Assembly: GCA_963681975.1 (NCBI GenBank)
Contig: OY820613.1
Span: 2,604,001-2,668,000, forward strand
Source: JANELJ01 sp024511395
GTDB lineage: Bacteria; Pseudomonadota; Gammaproteobacteria; GRL18
Length of the DNA stretch: 64,000 bases
Reading direction: 5' to 3'
In this document: positions 35,820 through 45,131 of the stretch, in pieces
How the letters are laid out: each line of letters opens with the position of its first letter
Position numbering within the stretch: the stretch's first letter is position 1
Program-made: the position numbers and the translations under genes
The notes under the pieces: generated by a model
Told to the model about the DNA's origin: nothing
What the model saw: the letters and a program-made list of their open reading frames with translations, nothing else
Databases searched by the model: none

Positions 35820-35827
35820 ACTGTTAT

Positions 35828-36604
35828 TTAGATAAAATCCCGAACATCTCTTTCCAGTTTGCGAAACAGGTAGAGTGACAGCACAAATAGCATCATTGCA
35901 GTCAGCATAAGCAGCAGCAGATTATTAAGTTCCGGCAGACGATGAAATATAATCACCTCCCGATAAGCACTGACCATGATAAACATAGGATTATAAGAAA
36001 ATAATTTCTGCACAAACTCAGGAATAATATTAATGACATAAACAATAGGCGTACACCAGAACCAGAGCTGCATAATAACATTTACAAATTCCCGTATATC
36101 CCGGATAAAGACACTTAAGGTAGCAAAAAGAAACCCCAGAGAATACGCCAGTAGTTGCTGCAGTATAAATAACAGGGGAATTAACAGCCAATGCCAGCTA
36201 ATCGTAAAATCTATCAGCCATAGAAACACTGCAAAAAAAGTCATGGATATAAAAAAGATAATGCTTTCTGTTACTAAAATATAAACCGGCAGAACTGCCA
36301 GTGAAATATTTACTTTTGCAATCAGACCAGCCTTGTCTTTAAAGACATTGGTAATGCGTATAACACTATTGGCAAAGGCCGTCCAGGCCAGGATCCCCGC
36401 CACCAGATAAATACTATAGCCATATTGGGAAAACTCTACACCCAATACGGCCAGCTTGGCGTCCATAATTTTTGAGAACACCAGGACAAAGATAAGAATA
36501 TTAACCAGGGGTAAAATAAATGACCAGGCTCCGCCCAAAATAGAGCCTGAATAGCGGTCAATTAAATCCTGCCGGGTAAAGTTAAGTAATAGTGAAAGGT
36601 TCAA
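35828..36604 (-). CDS. wzm: Polysaccharide ABC transporter permease
   Basis: The 258-residue ABC-2-type membrane protein has six hydrophobic segments (about 28-50, 60-80, 105-130, 140-165, 172-190, 228-248). It starts with LLLNFTRQDLIDRYSGSILG GAW-type sequence, the amphipathic N-terminal interface helix of Wzm/KpsM/TagG permeases, and has WFWCTPIVYVINIIPE before the fifth loop. It forms the channel with Wzt. The gene before it lies 15 bp upstream. Its stop codon (TAA at 35828) lies at the edge of the IS630 insertion, so coordinated expression with wzt may be reduced. Confidence 0.92.
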   Translation of the reverse strand: MNLSLLLNFTRQDLIDRYSGSILGGAWSFILPLVNILIFVLVFSKIMDAKLAVLGVEFSQYGYSIYLVAGILAWTAFANSVIRITNVFKDKAGLIAKVNISLAVLPVYILVTESIIFFISMTFFAVFLWLIDFTISWHWLLIPLLFILQQLLAYSLGFLFATLSVFIRDIREFVNVIMQLWFWCTPIVYVINIIPEFVQKLFSYNPMFIMVSAYREVIIFHRLPELNNLLLLMLTAMMLFVLSLYLFRKLERDVRDFI

Positions 36605-36619
36605 TGCACATGTTTTCCG

Positions 36620-36925
36620 CTAAAAGCCAGCCCCATTAGTAAAGAAATTCCAGGAAAATATTATTATTAGTCCCAGCAGTATGCCCAGGCTATTGGCGAA
36701 CAGATCATACCAGCAAAAGCCACTGCCCCGGAAATGATCCCAAAGCTCTTTTATCAAACCGAGGATTATAGTGCCAATAAGACTGTAATACCATCCTACA
36801 AAAGGGAGCATTAACAACAGGATAATACAGCTGTACCAAAAATGCTGGTGTTTGTCCTCTTCATGGAGTTTTTTTACCCGTACTTTTTTTATCAGTACTA
36901 TAGTTATTTTCCTTATGTAGTTCAA
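36620..36925 (-). CDS. Small membrane protein, DUF2279/YfiM-like
   Basis: The native part (about 80 residues) reads DKHQHFWYSCIILLLMLPFV, then GLIKELWDHFRGSG and WYDLFANSLGILLGLIIIFS: two or three membrane segments with the KE-x-D and W-x-D-x2-A-N-x-L-G pattern of the DUF2279/YfiM and VanZ-like small proteins of envelope loci. Role unknown. The frame enters from the IS5-like copy 3, whose end supplies a TTG and the first codons. In the pre-insertion sequence the ribosome site AAGGAAAATAAC would be followed by GTACTGATAAAA without a standard start, so the original start is unclear and the gene may be altered. Confidence 0.55.
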   Translation of the reverse strand: MNYIRKITIVLIKKVRVKKLHEEDKHQHFWYSCIILLLMLPFVGWYYSLIGTIILGLIKELWDHFRGSGFCWYDLFANSLGILLGLIIIFSWNFFTNGAGF

Positions 36926-38417
36926 CCTGAATAATACCGTTTTAAGCCTGACATCAAGCCAGGTTTAAAGCAGCTGATTGTTCTGGTTTGATAAAATATC
37001 CCATCAAACCGGAAATAATTTTGAGCCACAAAAGCCGGAGCTTATTGAGGATCTTTCTTAAGTTATGTCCAGCGGCTACCATAACCATATTAATGGCATC
37101 ACCGACTGCACCTTTGAGGTAGCAGTGATCTAAACGGCCATCGTTTTTCATATGACCGATTTCAGGCTCAATCGCACTGCGCCGTTTTAATGCCTTTTTA
37201 ATACTTCGGGTAACGCCTCGCTTCTGACCTGAGATAAAAACTTTAGTGTCTTTTACTTCATGTCCACGATAACCCCGGTCAACAAAGCACTGTTCCGGTT
37301 GTACGGCTGTAAACTGTTTTATCTGTTCCAGTTGTGGCAGCAAGGTATGTCCATCATAAGGATTGCCCGGACAGCTTTGAGCACCAATAACAAAGCCTTC
37401 CTTGTTAGTTACCGCGATACTGGTTTTAACACCAAATTCATAAGGCTTATGAGCTTTGCCTTTACTGATACACTCGACTTCAGGAGCATGTAAACTGTAA
37501 AGCTTGTTCTTACTGTGCTGCTCCTGCTCAATCAGTTTCTGAGCCTGTTTTAGAGCTACTTCAAACAGAGACTGAATATCAACAGAATAATTGGGCAGTT
37601 GTCGTTCAATATCCCGTTTAACACGACCTAAACGGGATTTCAGTTTATTGTTCATTTTCTTCATGCGTTTAAACTGTTTTGCATGTGCATAACGACTGGC
37701 CATTAGTACATATTGCGGCCCAACCCGATTATAGTTCTGGCGCAGTTTAATACCGTGCTCTTTGGACAGTTTAACCAGGTTTTCTCTGGCTTTGTTCAGG
37801 AGCTTTGAATCGGTTGGAAAAGCGATGTTCTTTTCCTGTACGGTAGTATCTACCGTGACTTTCTTTAAACTACCGGGCTTTATGGTTTTACTCTTTAGTC
37901 CGGCTTTAATGGTTTCAATCAGTAATTTTTCACTGCCTGACTTACCCGGCCGGTTACGCCATTTGGTCATGGTCACAGGGTGTATGGGCATCTTATGCTG
38001 AAAGTATTCTTCACCACAAAAATATTGCCAGTACGGATTTTCTGTCCAGCCTTTTACTACCTGTTCATCTGATAAATCATGCAGGTGTTTCAGGTAATGC
38101 AATCCTGCAATCAATCGAGTACGAATGGCAGGAGCACCTTTAGTGGATACAAACAGAGCACCCCTTTCTTTATCAGGACTTTCCCAGTCTATGTGTTTTG
38201 ATAACTTAATCAACTCATGGTTTATGTCCAGCATGTTTTCAAGGCGCATCCTGAACAGGTCTTCCTGAGGTATTTTTGGCTGTTTCTCTGGCTTCATTTG
38301 GGTCTGGAAATTTGCAAGGTAATAAGGCTTATTTTACCAAAAACCTGCAAATTTAACACCCATAATTCGACAATATTTCCTTATAAATCAATGTGCTATG
38401 ATTTATTCAGGTCGGAC
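36920..38417 (-). mobile_element. IS5-like element, copy 3
   Basis: Full-length 1498-bp copy with a clean 6-bp duplication TATGTA on both sides (36914-36919 and 38418-38423). It sits exactly between the GT4 gene and the small membrane protein gene. Removing it restores the operon, with ACATAA as the last codon and stop of the GT4. Confidence 0.95.
36954..38297 (-). CDS. IS5-like DDE transposase, copy 3
   Basis: Intact 447-residue copy of the second sequence type (EQCFVD, GYFIKPEQ at the end). Private changes are KERGALF (R for W), RLDHCYL and INMVMV. The catalytic blocks are unchanged. Confidence 0.88.
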   Translation of the reverse strand: MKPEKQPKIPQEDLFRMRLENMLDINHELIKLSKHIDWESPDKERGALFVSTKGAPAIRTRLIAGLHYLKHLHDLSDEQVVKGWTENPYWQYFCGEEYFQHKMPIHPVTMTKWRNRPGKSGSEKLLIETIKAGLKSKTIKPGSLKKVTVDTTVQEKNIAFPTDSKLLNKARENLVKLSKEHGIKLRQNYNRVGPQYVLMASRYAHAKQFKRMKKMNNKLKSRLGRVKRDIERQLPNYSVDIQSLFEVALKQAQKLIEQEQHSKNKLYSLHAPEVECISKGKAHKPYEFGVKTSIAVTNKEGFVIGAQSCPGNPYDGHTLLPQLEQIKQFTAVQPEQCFVDRGYRGHEVKDTKVFISGQKRGVTRSIKKALKRRSAIEPEIGHMKNDGRLDHCYLKGAVGDAINMVMVAAGHNLRKILNKLRLLWLKIISGLMGYFIKPEQSAALNLA

Positions 38418-39610
38418 TATGTAAGTGTTTGAAAAACTTGGATCAGGGAACGAGCTGAGTTTTCCCAGCGGCAGTTATTACTAACTTTTTTGGCTCGTTG
38501 TTGTAAATCTTCCCGTTTTAAGCGATCTTCTAAAAGCTCTCTTAAGTGTTCCGTTATCTGATTGATGTCTTTTGGATCAACCAGTTGCGCACAGTTTGCT
38601 GCAACTTCCGGCATAGAAGCAACATTAGATGTTAGTACAGCAGTATTGCTGCCCATTGCCTCGGCAATGGGCATACCATAGCCTTCATAATGTGAAACAT
38701 AGGCCATAACTGTCGCTGCCGCATACAGCAGAGGAATATGCGGTTGCCTCACATAGCCCAGGATAATAATTTCCCCGGAATTTAACAAGGGCTTGATCAC
38801 GTTTTCGATTTCTTCCGTATGCCAGCCCTTTGTCCCGACCAAAACCAGGGGATAGGCCTGGCGCAGTGATTGCGGCAAACGGGAAAACGCCTGCACCAAC
38901 CCTTTAATATTTTTTCTTGGTTCCAGAGTCCCCACCGACAAAACATATTGTTCGGGCAACTGGTAGGCTTGTCTTAACTGCTGCAGTTGACTATCACTAT
39001 ACGGCTGACGAAATATTGGAGCTACAGCAGGCGGTACAATGAAAATTTTCTCTGCAGGGACATTAAATACCGAGATAATTTCCTGTTTGCTAAATTCTGA
39101 AATGGCCACCAGGGCATCTGCATCTGCAATAGTATTGGGCAAATGTTTATCCAGCCATTTCAAACGGTCCAAGGGATGAAAATCCGGATAGCGAATATGA
39201 GAAAGATCATAAACTGTTGCTACTTTTGCGCCATCAAAAGGGCTAAGAACATAGTTGGATTCCCAGTAAATATGCTCTTTACATTGCTTAATTTTACTAC
39301 CGATGATGGCTTGCTGCAGTTGTTGCTTGAGATATCTCGCCGCAGGAATTTTTTTGACAAACTTTTTTAATTGTGCAATTTTATGCGATGGTGCGGTCGT
39401 CCCGGAAGCAGTGGCTTGCTCTTCATGTTCCAGCTCCTGAGCCATATTTAATAATTGCTGGCGGTTATAAAATGCATACGGCACAAAACCGTCAATGTCC
39501 TGAATACTCGGTTGTGTCAATAAGTTCAACAGCAGTTGTTGCGTGTAACGGCCAATGCCTGATAGCGGTGGGATAAGCGGTGTTGCATTAACCAGTAATT
39601 TCATCTTCAA
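38417..39610 (-). CDS. Glycosyltransferase family 4
   Basis: The 397-residue GT-B protein has NATPLIPPLSGIGRYTQQLL at the N-terminus, KVATVYDLSHIRYPDFHPLD, VAISEFSKQEIISVF, QYVLSVGTLEPRKNIKGLVQ at the hinge and SHYEGYGMPIAEAMGSNTAV with the GT4 signature near 308-325. This is the mannosyltransferase-like GT4 group common in ABC-type O-antigen loci. It overlaps the preceding GMD-like gene by 23 bp. The last codon and stop fall exactly on the IS5-like copy 3 junction: the stop is now TAG with G from the IS, and was TAA before, so the protein is unaltered. Confidence 0.9.
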   Translation of the reverse strand: MKMKLLVNATPLIPPLSGIGRYTQQLLLNLLTQPSIQDIDGFVPYAFYNRQQLLNMAQELEHEEQATASGTTAPSHKIAQLKKFVKKIPAARYLKQQLQQAIIGSKIKQCKEHIYWESNYVLSPFDGAKVATVYDLSHIRYPDFHPLDRLKWLDKHLPNTIADADALVAISEFSKQEIISVFNVPAEKIFIVPPAVAPIFRQPYSDSQLQQLRQAYQLPEQYVLSVGTLEPRKNIKGLVQAFSRLPQSLRQAYPLVLVGTKGWHTEEIENVIKPLLNSGEIIILGYVRQPHIPLLYAAATVMAYVSHYEGYGMPIAEAMGSNTAVLTSNVASMPEVAANCAQLVDPKDINQITEHLRELLEDRLKREDLQQRAKKVSNNCRWENSARSLIQVFQTLT

Positions 39611-40547
39611 TCATCATTCTAACCACGTCATCCACATCGTATTGCGCCTGCCAATGCAGTTCTTTTCTAGCCCGGGAAGGATCAGCATAGCTACAACGTA
39701 ATTCTGTAGGGCGTAGAAATTGTTTGTTGTACACGAGATACTTATCGATATCCAGCTCAAAGTAGTCAAATGCTGTTTTTACAAAATGTCGCAGGGATAC
39801 ACTTCTGCCTGTAGCAATAACATAATCGTTTGCTTTATCCTGTTGCAGCATCAGCCACATTGCTTCTACATATTCAGGTGCCCAGCCCCAGTCGCGTATA
39901 ATATCCAAGTTCCCTAACTGTAACCGTTCCTGTTTTTTTTTGCTGATATTAACGACACTTTTAATAACTTTTTTAGTGACAAAACGTTCGCCACGACAAG
40001 GTGATTCATGGTTAAACAAATGTCCGGTACAGGCATATATATTATAGGCTTCGCGGTAATTAGTGATTAACCAGTGAGCCGATACCTTGGCAACGGCATA
40101 AGGACTGCGGGGTAAAAAGCATGAGGACTCATTGGACGGATGTTCAGGTGTAGATTCACCAAAACATTCACTGGAGCCTGCATTGTACAAGCGGGTATCA
40201 AGGTTAAGGAAACGAATTGTTTCCAGCAGATTCAGGGTAGCAATATTGATACTTTCCAGGGTTTCTACCGGTTGTTCGAAAGACAACCCAACGGAACTTT
40301 GACCTGCTAGATTATAAACCTCATCTGGACGTACGCGATCAAAAACATAAAGAACACTACGAAAGTCATTAATACTCATAGCAACAAAATCTATTTGTTC
40401 CAGTAGCCCGAATCGCTTCAGGTGAGTAAAGTTAGATCGTTTGGTGTCCCGGGAGGTACCAGTAACCTGATACCCTTTTTTCAATAGTAATTGTGACAGG
40501 TAAGCACCATCCTGACCACTGATTCCACAAATTAATGCCTTTTTCAC
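39588..40547 (-). CDS. GDP-mannose 4,6-dehydratase-like protein
   Basis: The 319-residue extended SDR has KALICGISGQDGAYLSQLLL at the start, SSECFGEST (catalytic Ser/Glu region), LPRSPYAVAKVSAHW (Tyr/Lys), NHESPCRGERFVTKKV and RDWGWAPEYVEAMW. These are GMD motifs, so a 4,6-dehydratase is more likely than a 4-reductase (Rmd), although the protein is about 50 residues shorter than the gmd product at 12914-14020. It heads the ABC-type cluster and would feed deoxy-mannose-derived sugars to it. It may be a GMD of the short branch or an altered-specificity homologue. Confidence 0.85.
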   Translation of the reverse strand: MKKALICGISGQDGAYLSQLLLKKGYQVTGTSRDTKRSNFTHLKRFGLLEQIDFVAMSINDFRSVLYVFDRVRPDEVYNLAGQSSVGLSFEQPVETLESINIATLNLLETIRFLNLDTRLYNAGSSECFGESTPEHPSNESSCFLPRSPYAVAKVSAHWLITNYREAYNIYACTGHLFNHESPCRGERFVTKKVIKSVVNISKKKQERLQLGNLDIIRDWGWAPEYVEAMWLMLQQDKANDYVIATGRSVSLRHFVKTAFDYFELDIDKYLVYNKQFLRPTELRCSYADPSRARKELHWQAQYDVDDVVRMMIEDEITG

Positions 40548-40626
40548 TTGCTGTCCTTAAGTGTGTTCCAATTTATGATCCTTTTCTTTAAGAAAACAGT
40601 TCAATTTTAGAATAAACCTTAACTTG

Positions 40627-41931
40627 CTAATTGACCCAACTGTTAAGTTCCAGTATATCACTTTCGGTAATTGTTCCGGCGGCGCTTTTTAATCTGACCT
40701 GATTTTTTATATAGTTATATTTTGCCTTCTGGTGCTCTAACTGAGCCTTTAAAAAATCAGTATCTGCGTCAAGTACGTTATTTACCGTTGCGGTACCATA
40801 TTTAAATCCGGCACGCATTGATTCTGCACGCTTCTGTTCGGATTCAATACGACGACGGGTAGCCTTGATTTTTAGTACATCGGATTTCAAATTAAGATAA
40901 TGTTCTCGCAGTTGCTGCTCAACCTTACGTCTGGTTTCTATTTCTACCTGCCTGGCAATTTCCAGGCGATAGACGCTTTCACGTTTTTGTGCCGAAATAC
41001 CACCGCCCAGATAAAGAGGTTGTGTAAAACTAAGGGCAATGGTGGAGGTATCCGTTACCGGACGAGGAGCATTATCATAACCGGTATCCTGGTGAGACTG
41101 TGTAAAACCCAGACTCAGGCGCGGTGCCCACCCTGCATTTTTTACCGCAACATCCTGTTTTGCCGCCTCTATATTACTTTTATTAGCCGCCAGTGTAGGG
41201 TTGTTTTTTAAGGCCAGTTCGACCCATTGTTCAATGGAATCATCGGGCGGTAAAAACTTCAGTTGTTCCTTTAATGGCGACAGTTTTTTTACCCGGGTAC
41301 CAATAACTTCATATAGACGTTCATAGGCCACGGACAGTGCAGCCTCAGCCTCAATTTCTGTACTCAGTGCCAGATCCAGTCGGGCTTCCGCTTCATATAA
41401 GCCTGTAATAGGTACCAACTGCCGCTCATACAAGGCTTTAAGCTGCTCAACATTTTTAGTAATAGTCTGGGTGTTTTTTCTGCTTAAGCTCAGAGCATCT
41501 TCAGCTTCCAGAACATTAAAATATAGCTCCACCACTTTAACGATGAGATCACTTTGGGCCTGTATATAGTCGTTACTGGTTTTATCTATGAGATGCTTAT
41601 ATTTTATATTATCACGCCAGGCCTGTAGATCAAACAGTACCTGAGTAATATTGAGCTTAGCACTTTTACCACTATAACGCTGGGTATCATAACCTGATAC
41701 ACGCAGTTCATTTTCGGATAATGCGCCGTTTAAAGAAGCCTGAGGATAGAGCTTTGCTTCGGCCTGCTGCTGCACTTCCTGGCTGGTTAATACATTCAGG
41801 TTGGCAGCAATGGATACGGGATCTGAACGCACAGCATTATTATAAACTTCGAGTAGATCAGCACTGAAAACCGGCGTATAAAATAACCATGCCATTGCCA
41901 GTGTTATCAGATATTGCAATAATTTTTTCAT
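40627..41931 (-). CDS. TolC-family outer-membrane channel of a type I secretion system
   Basis: The 434-residue protein has a signal peptide (LLQYLITLAMAWLFYTPVFS, cleavage about 23) and two repeats of the long-helix outer-membrane-efflux domain, with SLNGALSENELRVSGYDTQR-type and LSLGFTQSHQDTGYD segments forming beta-barrel parts and FTQPLYLGGGI in the second repeat. TolC proteins form the trimeric outer-membrane exit duct. It begins 2 bp after the HlyD gene, so the three exporter genes form one operon (ABC, adaptor, channel). Confidence 0.93.
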   Translation of the reverse strand: MKKLLQYLITLAMAWLFYTPVFSADLLEVYNNAVRSDPVSIAANLNVLTSQEVQQQAEAKLYPQASLNGALSENELRVSGYDTQRYSGKSAKLNITQVLFDLQAWRDNIKYKHLIDKTSNDYIQAQSDLIVKVVELYFNVLEAEDALSLSRKNTQTITKNVEQLKALYERQLVPITGLYEAEARLDLALSTEIEAEAALSVAYERLYEVIGTRVKKLSPLKEQLKFLPPDDSIEQWVELALKNNPTLAANKSNIEAAKQDVAVKNAGWAPRLSLGFTQSHQDTGYDNAPRPVTDTSTIALSFTQPLYLGGGISAQKRESVYRLEIARQVEIETRRKVEQQLREHYLNLKSDVLKIKATRRRIESEQKRAESMRAGFKYGTATVNNVLDADTDFLKAQLEHQKAKYNYIKNQVRLKSAAGTITESDILELNSWVN

Positions 41932-41933
41932 TT

Positions 41934-43286
41934 CTAATCTTCTATGAAAGAACGAGCTAAGCGGTTGGTAGCCGGCTGTATCAAATATTCAAACAGGGTA
42001 CGTTCGCCCGTTTTTATCAAAACCTCAGCAGGCATACCCGGCAAGAGTTTCAGATCACCCAGTTTTTTATAACCCTCCGGGGTCACTCCGATTCGAACCA
42101 GATAGTAAGGCACACCGGTATTTTCATCGGTTAGAATATCTGCGGATACGGTAAGAACCTCACCTTCAATTACAGGTGTTGTTGCACTTTCAAATGCACT
42201 AAAACGGATTTCTGACACTAAGCCCACATGCACCTTATCAATATCAACCGGGGATACCCGTGCTTCTACAATCAGGTTTTCTCCCTGTGGTACAATTTCC
42301 AGAATAGGCTTACCCGGTGCAATTACACCACCTATGGTATGTACCGATAAGCCCAACACCATCCCCGAGTCCGGGGCGACAATATTTGTATGACTTAATT
42401 TATCCTGCAAAGCCAGACGTCTTTCCTGCAGATCATTTATCTGCATGACTGTTGCGCTTAATTGTTCTGCTACTTCCAGTTGATACCGGTTTTCGATTTG
42501 AATGATCTCAAGTTTGGTTTCGCCCATTTTAATTTTTAAGGCCATCATTTGTGAACTGTTCTGAGCTGTTTCTCCTTCCAGTTCAGCCACCCGACGTTCC
42601 ATTTCTCTCATACGAGTTTTATCCGTAAAGCCCTGTTTTAACAATACCTGAAAATCAACAATTTCTTCCTTGAATAATCTGATTTGTTTTCTATTACTTT
42701 TTTGCTGCTCTCTCAGGCCATTAATTTGTTCCTGGAGTTGTTCAATACGTTGTTTTAGTACTTCTATCTCCCCTTCTTTAGTAGTTTTTCGGGTATTAAA
42801 CACCCGTTCCTGGATCCGCATCAGTTCTATGACATCGGGATCGTCAGTGTTTGCTTTAAGGTAATCATCAAATTGAATGCTTTCCCGATTGTCTCGCTCT
42901 GCTTCTAACCTTGCCGAAAGCGCCAAGACTGCCTTGTATTGAGCTTCTATAATTTCTAATTGTGCTTTAAGCTGAGTATCATCAAGGACAATTAACAAGT
43001 CTCCTTTTTTTACCATTTGACCGTCTTTAATGGCAATTTCCTTGACAATTCCGCCTTCCAGATGCTGGATAGTTTTGCGACTGTCTTCCACAGCGACAAA
43101 TCCTGGCGCATAGGCGGCACTGCCTAAGGGAGCAAATGTCGACCAGCCAATGAAGAATCCAAATACCAGTATTATGGTTACAAAACCAATTAACCTTGGT
43201 GTTCTGTCATCAGTATCTACTAAACCTTCCAGATCAGCAGCACTTTGCTTGATGTTATTTTCATTTGACATTGATATCGCTCTCAA
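41934..43286 (-). CDS. HlyD-family type I secretion periplasmic adaptor
   Basis: The 450-residue protein has a cytoplasmic head, one membrane anchor (GFVTIILVFGFFIGWSTFAP, about 33-53), the lipoyl half-motif TIQHLEGGIVKEIAIKDGQM near 88, a long coiled-coil hairpin (about 140-300) and the second half-motif IVAPDSGMVLGLSVHTIGGV near 308, then the beta-barrel domain PEGYKKLGDLKLLPGMPAEV. This is the HlyD/PrtE adaptor that links the ABC exporter to TolC. It starts 7 bp after the ABC gene. Confidence 0.94.
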   Translation of the reverse strand: MRAISMSNENNIKQSAADLEGLVDTDDRTPRLIGFVTIILVFGFFIGWSTFAPLGSAAYAPGFVAVEDSRKTIQHLEGGIVKEIAIKDGQMVKKGDLLIVLDDTQLKAQLEIIEAQYKAVLALSARLEAERDNRESIQFDDYLKANTDDPDVIELMRIQERVFNTRKTTKEGEIEVLKQRIEQLQEQINGLREQQKSNRKQIRLFKEEIVDFQVLLKQGFTDKTRMREMERRVAELEGETAQNSSQMMALKIKMGETKLEIIQIENRYQLEVAEQLSATVMQINDLQERRLALQDKLSHTNIVAPDSGMVLGLSVHTIGGVIAPGKPILEIVPQGENLIVEARVSPVDIDKVHVGLVSEIRFSAFESATTPVIEGEVLTVSADILTDENTGVPYYLVRIGVTPEGYKKLGDLKLLPGMPAEVLIKTGERTLFEYLIQPATNRLARSFIED

Positions 43287-43293
43287 AAGGCTA

Positions 43294-45045
43294 CTAGCTG
43301 GAAACTGAAGGTTTCATGGAAGATGCTCCAGGTGCAGTTTTTTGCGCTATCTGCACCTGCTGTTGCATTTGTGCAAGTTTGGCCAGTACATCAGGACGAG
43401 GACCAAATAAAGATACCATGCCTTCAGCCATAACCAGAATTTTATCTACCTGGTTAATAATATTGACTTTATGGGTAATGATGATAACCGTGCAACCTTG
43501 CTGCCTGAGGTTTTGCAAAGCTGTTGATAAGGCTTTTTCTCCCACATCATCTAGGTTTGAATTGGGTTCATCCAGTACTATAAAAGCCGGATTACCATAC
43601 ATTGCTCTGGCTAAACCAATGCGTTGCCTTTGCCCGCCCGATAATACACCGCCACTACCACCAATAACGGTATCATAGCCATCTGGCAGACGCAGAATCA
43701 TTTCATGTACACCCGCAGCCTGAGCGGCCTTGATAACATCTTTTGGTACAACTTCTCCAAATCTGGCTATATTTTCACTAATAGTACCATCAAACAACTC
43801 AATATCCTGTGGTAAATAACCGATGTGACGTCCCAGTTCCATCCGGTTCCAGGTATAAATGTCAGCATTGTCTAACCGCACTTTTCCCGTGCTGGCCGGC
43901 CATAAGCCCAGAAGTACTCGAGCCAGAGTCGATTTACCAGCGGCACTGGGTCCGATAATTGCCAGCGATTCTCCTTTATCAATAGAGAAGTTAATACCTT
44001 TTAATATAGGCAGCCTGGCACCGGGCGGTGTAACAACAATATTTTCTACTCTTAAATACCCCTGTGGCTCAGGTAATGACATGGTTTCTTTTTCCTCAGG
44101 CACTACTTTGAGAAGATCATTTAATCGCTCATAAGCACCACGAGCCGAAACAAAACCTTTCCACGAACCTATCATCAAATCAACGGGAGACAAAGCACGT
44201 CCAAGCAATATGGAGCCGGCAATCATTAATCCCGGGGTAATTTCCTGCTGTATAACCAGGTAAGCCCCAAGCCCCAGAATCAGGGACTGGACAGTCAGGC
44301 GGAAGGATTTAGAGATAGATGAAATTAAACCTGCTCGTTTACTGGCCAGCGCCTGTAAGTTGATGACCTGATTGTTCATTTTTTGCCAACGCTGACGAAT
44401 ATTATCCATCATGCCCATGGATTCGATAACTTCCACGTTGCGTAAATTTTTGTTCAGGAAATTATTAGAGGCAATTGATACTTTATTAGCCTCTCCTAAA
44501 AGCCCGGAACTGGTTTTTTCATTCACTACAGCCAGAACAATCAAAATAATACTCGAACCTACTGCAACCCAACCAAACAAGGGATGAAATAAAAACATAA
44601 CAGCAATATAGATGGGTAACCATGGAGCGTCAAAGAAAGCAAACAGGCCGTTACCTGTCAAAAATTGCCGTAAATTGTTCAAATCGCTGATCGGCTGTGA
44701 ACTACTGGCAATGCCACTGCTATTGAGACTATTGCGAAAAGTTGCATTAAACAGGCGTTCATTCAATAGTACTGCCAGATTGGCTCCTGCCTTGACTAAA
44801 ATTTGAGAACGTACCCATTCAAGGATCCCCAAAGTCAATAACATCACCACGACAATCAATGTCAATAAAAGTAAAGTAGATTCACTACGACTGGTGACCA
44901 CCCTGTCATAAACCTGCAACATATAAAGAGCAGGTACCGGCATAATCACATTAATAAATAAACTGAAGAAACCGGCGATGCTAAAATAACTACGACATGA
45001 TTTTAAGGCTAATTGTAAATCAGTAAACTGATTTTTCTGTTTCAT
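43294..45045 (-). CDS. Type I secretion ABC transporter (PrtD family)
   Basis: The 583-residue protein has an N-terminal membrane domain of about six helices (residues 15-300, with VINEKTSSGLLGEANKVSI-like core) and a C-terminal ATPase: Walker A GPSAAGKST near 364, Q-loop YLPQDIELF, signature LSGGQRQRIGLARAM, Walker B FIVLDEPNSNLDD. The LDEPNSNLD sequence and the lack of an N-terminal C39 peptidase-like domain are typical of PrtD/HasD-type exporters of RTX proteases, lipases and S-layer proteins. The probable substrate is the DUF4214 protein at 24.6-27.7 kb; no nearer candidate is in the window. Confidence 0.94.
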   Translation of the reverse strand: MKQKNQFTDLQLALKSCRSYFSIAGFFSLFINVIMPVPALYMLQVYDRVVTSRSESTLLLLTLIVVVMLLTLGILEWVRSQILVKAGANLAVLLNERLFNATFRNSLNSSGIASSSQPISDLNNLRQFLTGNGLFAFFDAPWLPIYIAVMFLFHPLFGWVAVGSSIILIVLAVVNEKTSSGLLGEANKVSIASNNFLNKNLRNVEVIESMGMMDNIRQRWQKMNNQVINLQALASKRAGLISSISKSFRLTVQSLILGLGAYLVIQQEITPGLMIAGSILLGRALSPVDLMIGSWKGFVSARGAYERLNDLLKVVPEEKETMSLPEPQGYLRVENIVVTPPGARLPILKGINFSIDKGESLAIIGPSAAGKSTLARVLLGLWPASTGKVRLDNADIYTWNRMELGRHIGYLPQDIELFDGTISENIARFGEVVPKDVIKAAQAAGVHEMILRLPDGYDTVIGGSGGVLSGGQRQRIGLARAMYGNPAFIVLDEPNSNLDDVGEKALSTALQNLRQQGCTVIIITHKVNIINQVDKILVMAEGMVSLFGPRPDVLAKLAQMQQQVQIAQKTAPGASSMKPSVSS

Positions 45046-45131
45046 TTACTCTCTCAAAGCAACAGATAAATAAAATGGAAATTATAACAAATTAATACAT
45101 CCAAGGCTACAGGACACGCTTTCTGTTTTAA

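Noticed and set aside
39588..40547. A GDP-4-keto-6-deoxymannose reductase (Rmd), as in D-rhamnose loci
   Set aside because: The retained RDWGWAPEYVEAMW and NHESPCRGERFVT blocks and the GQDGAYL start are dehydratase (GMD) marks, so I kept a GMD-like call.
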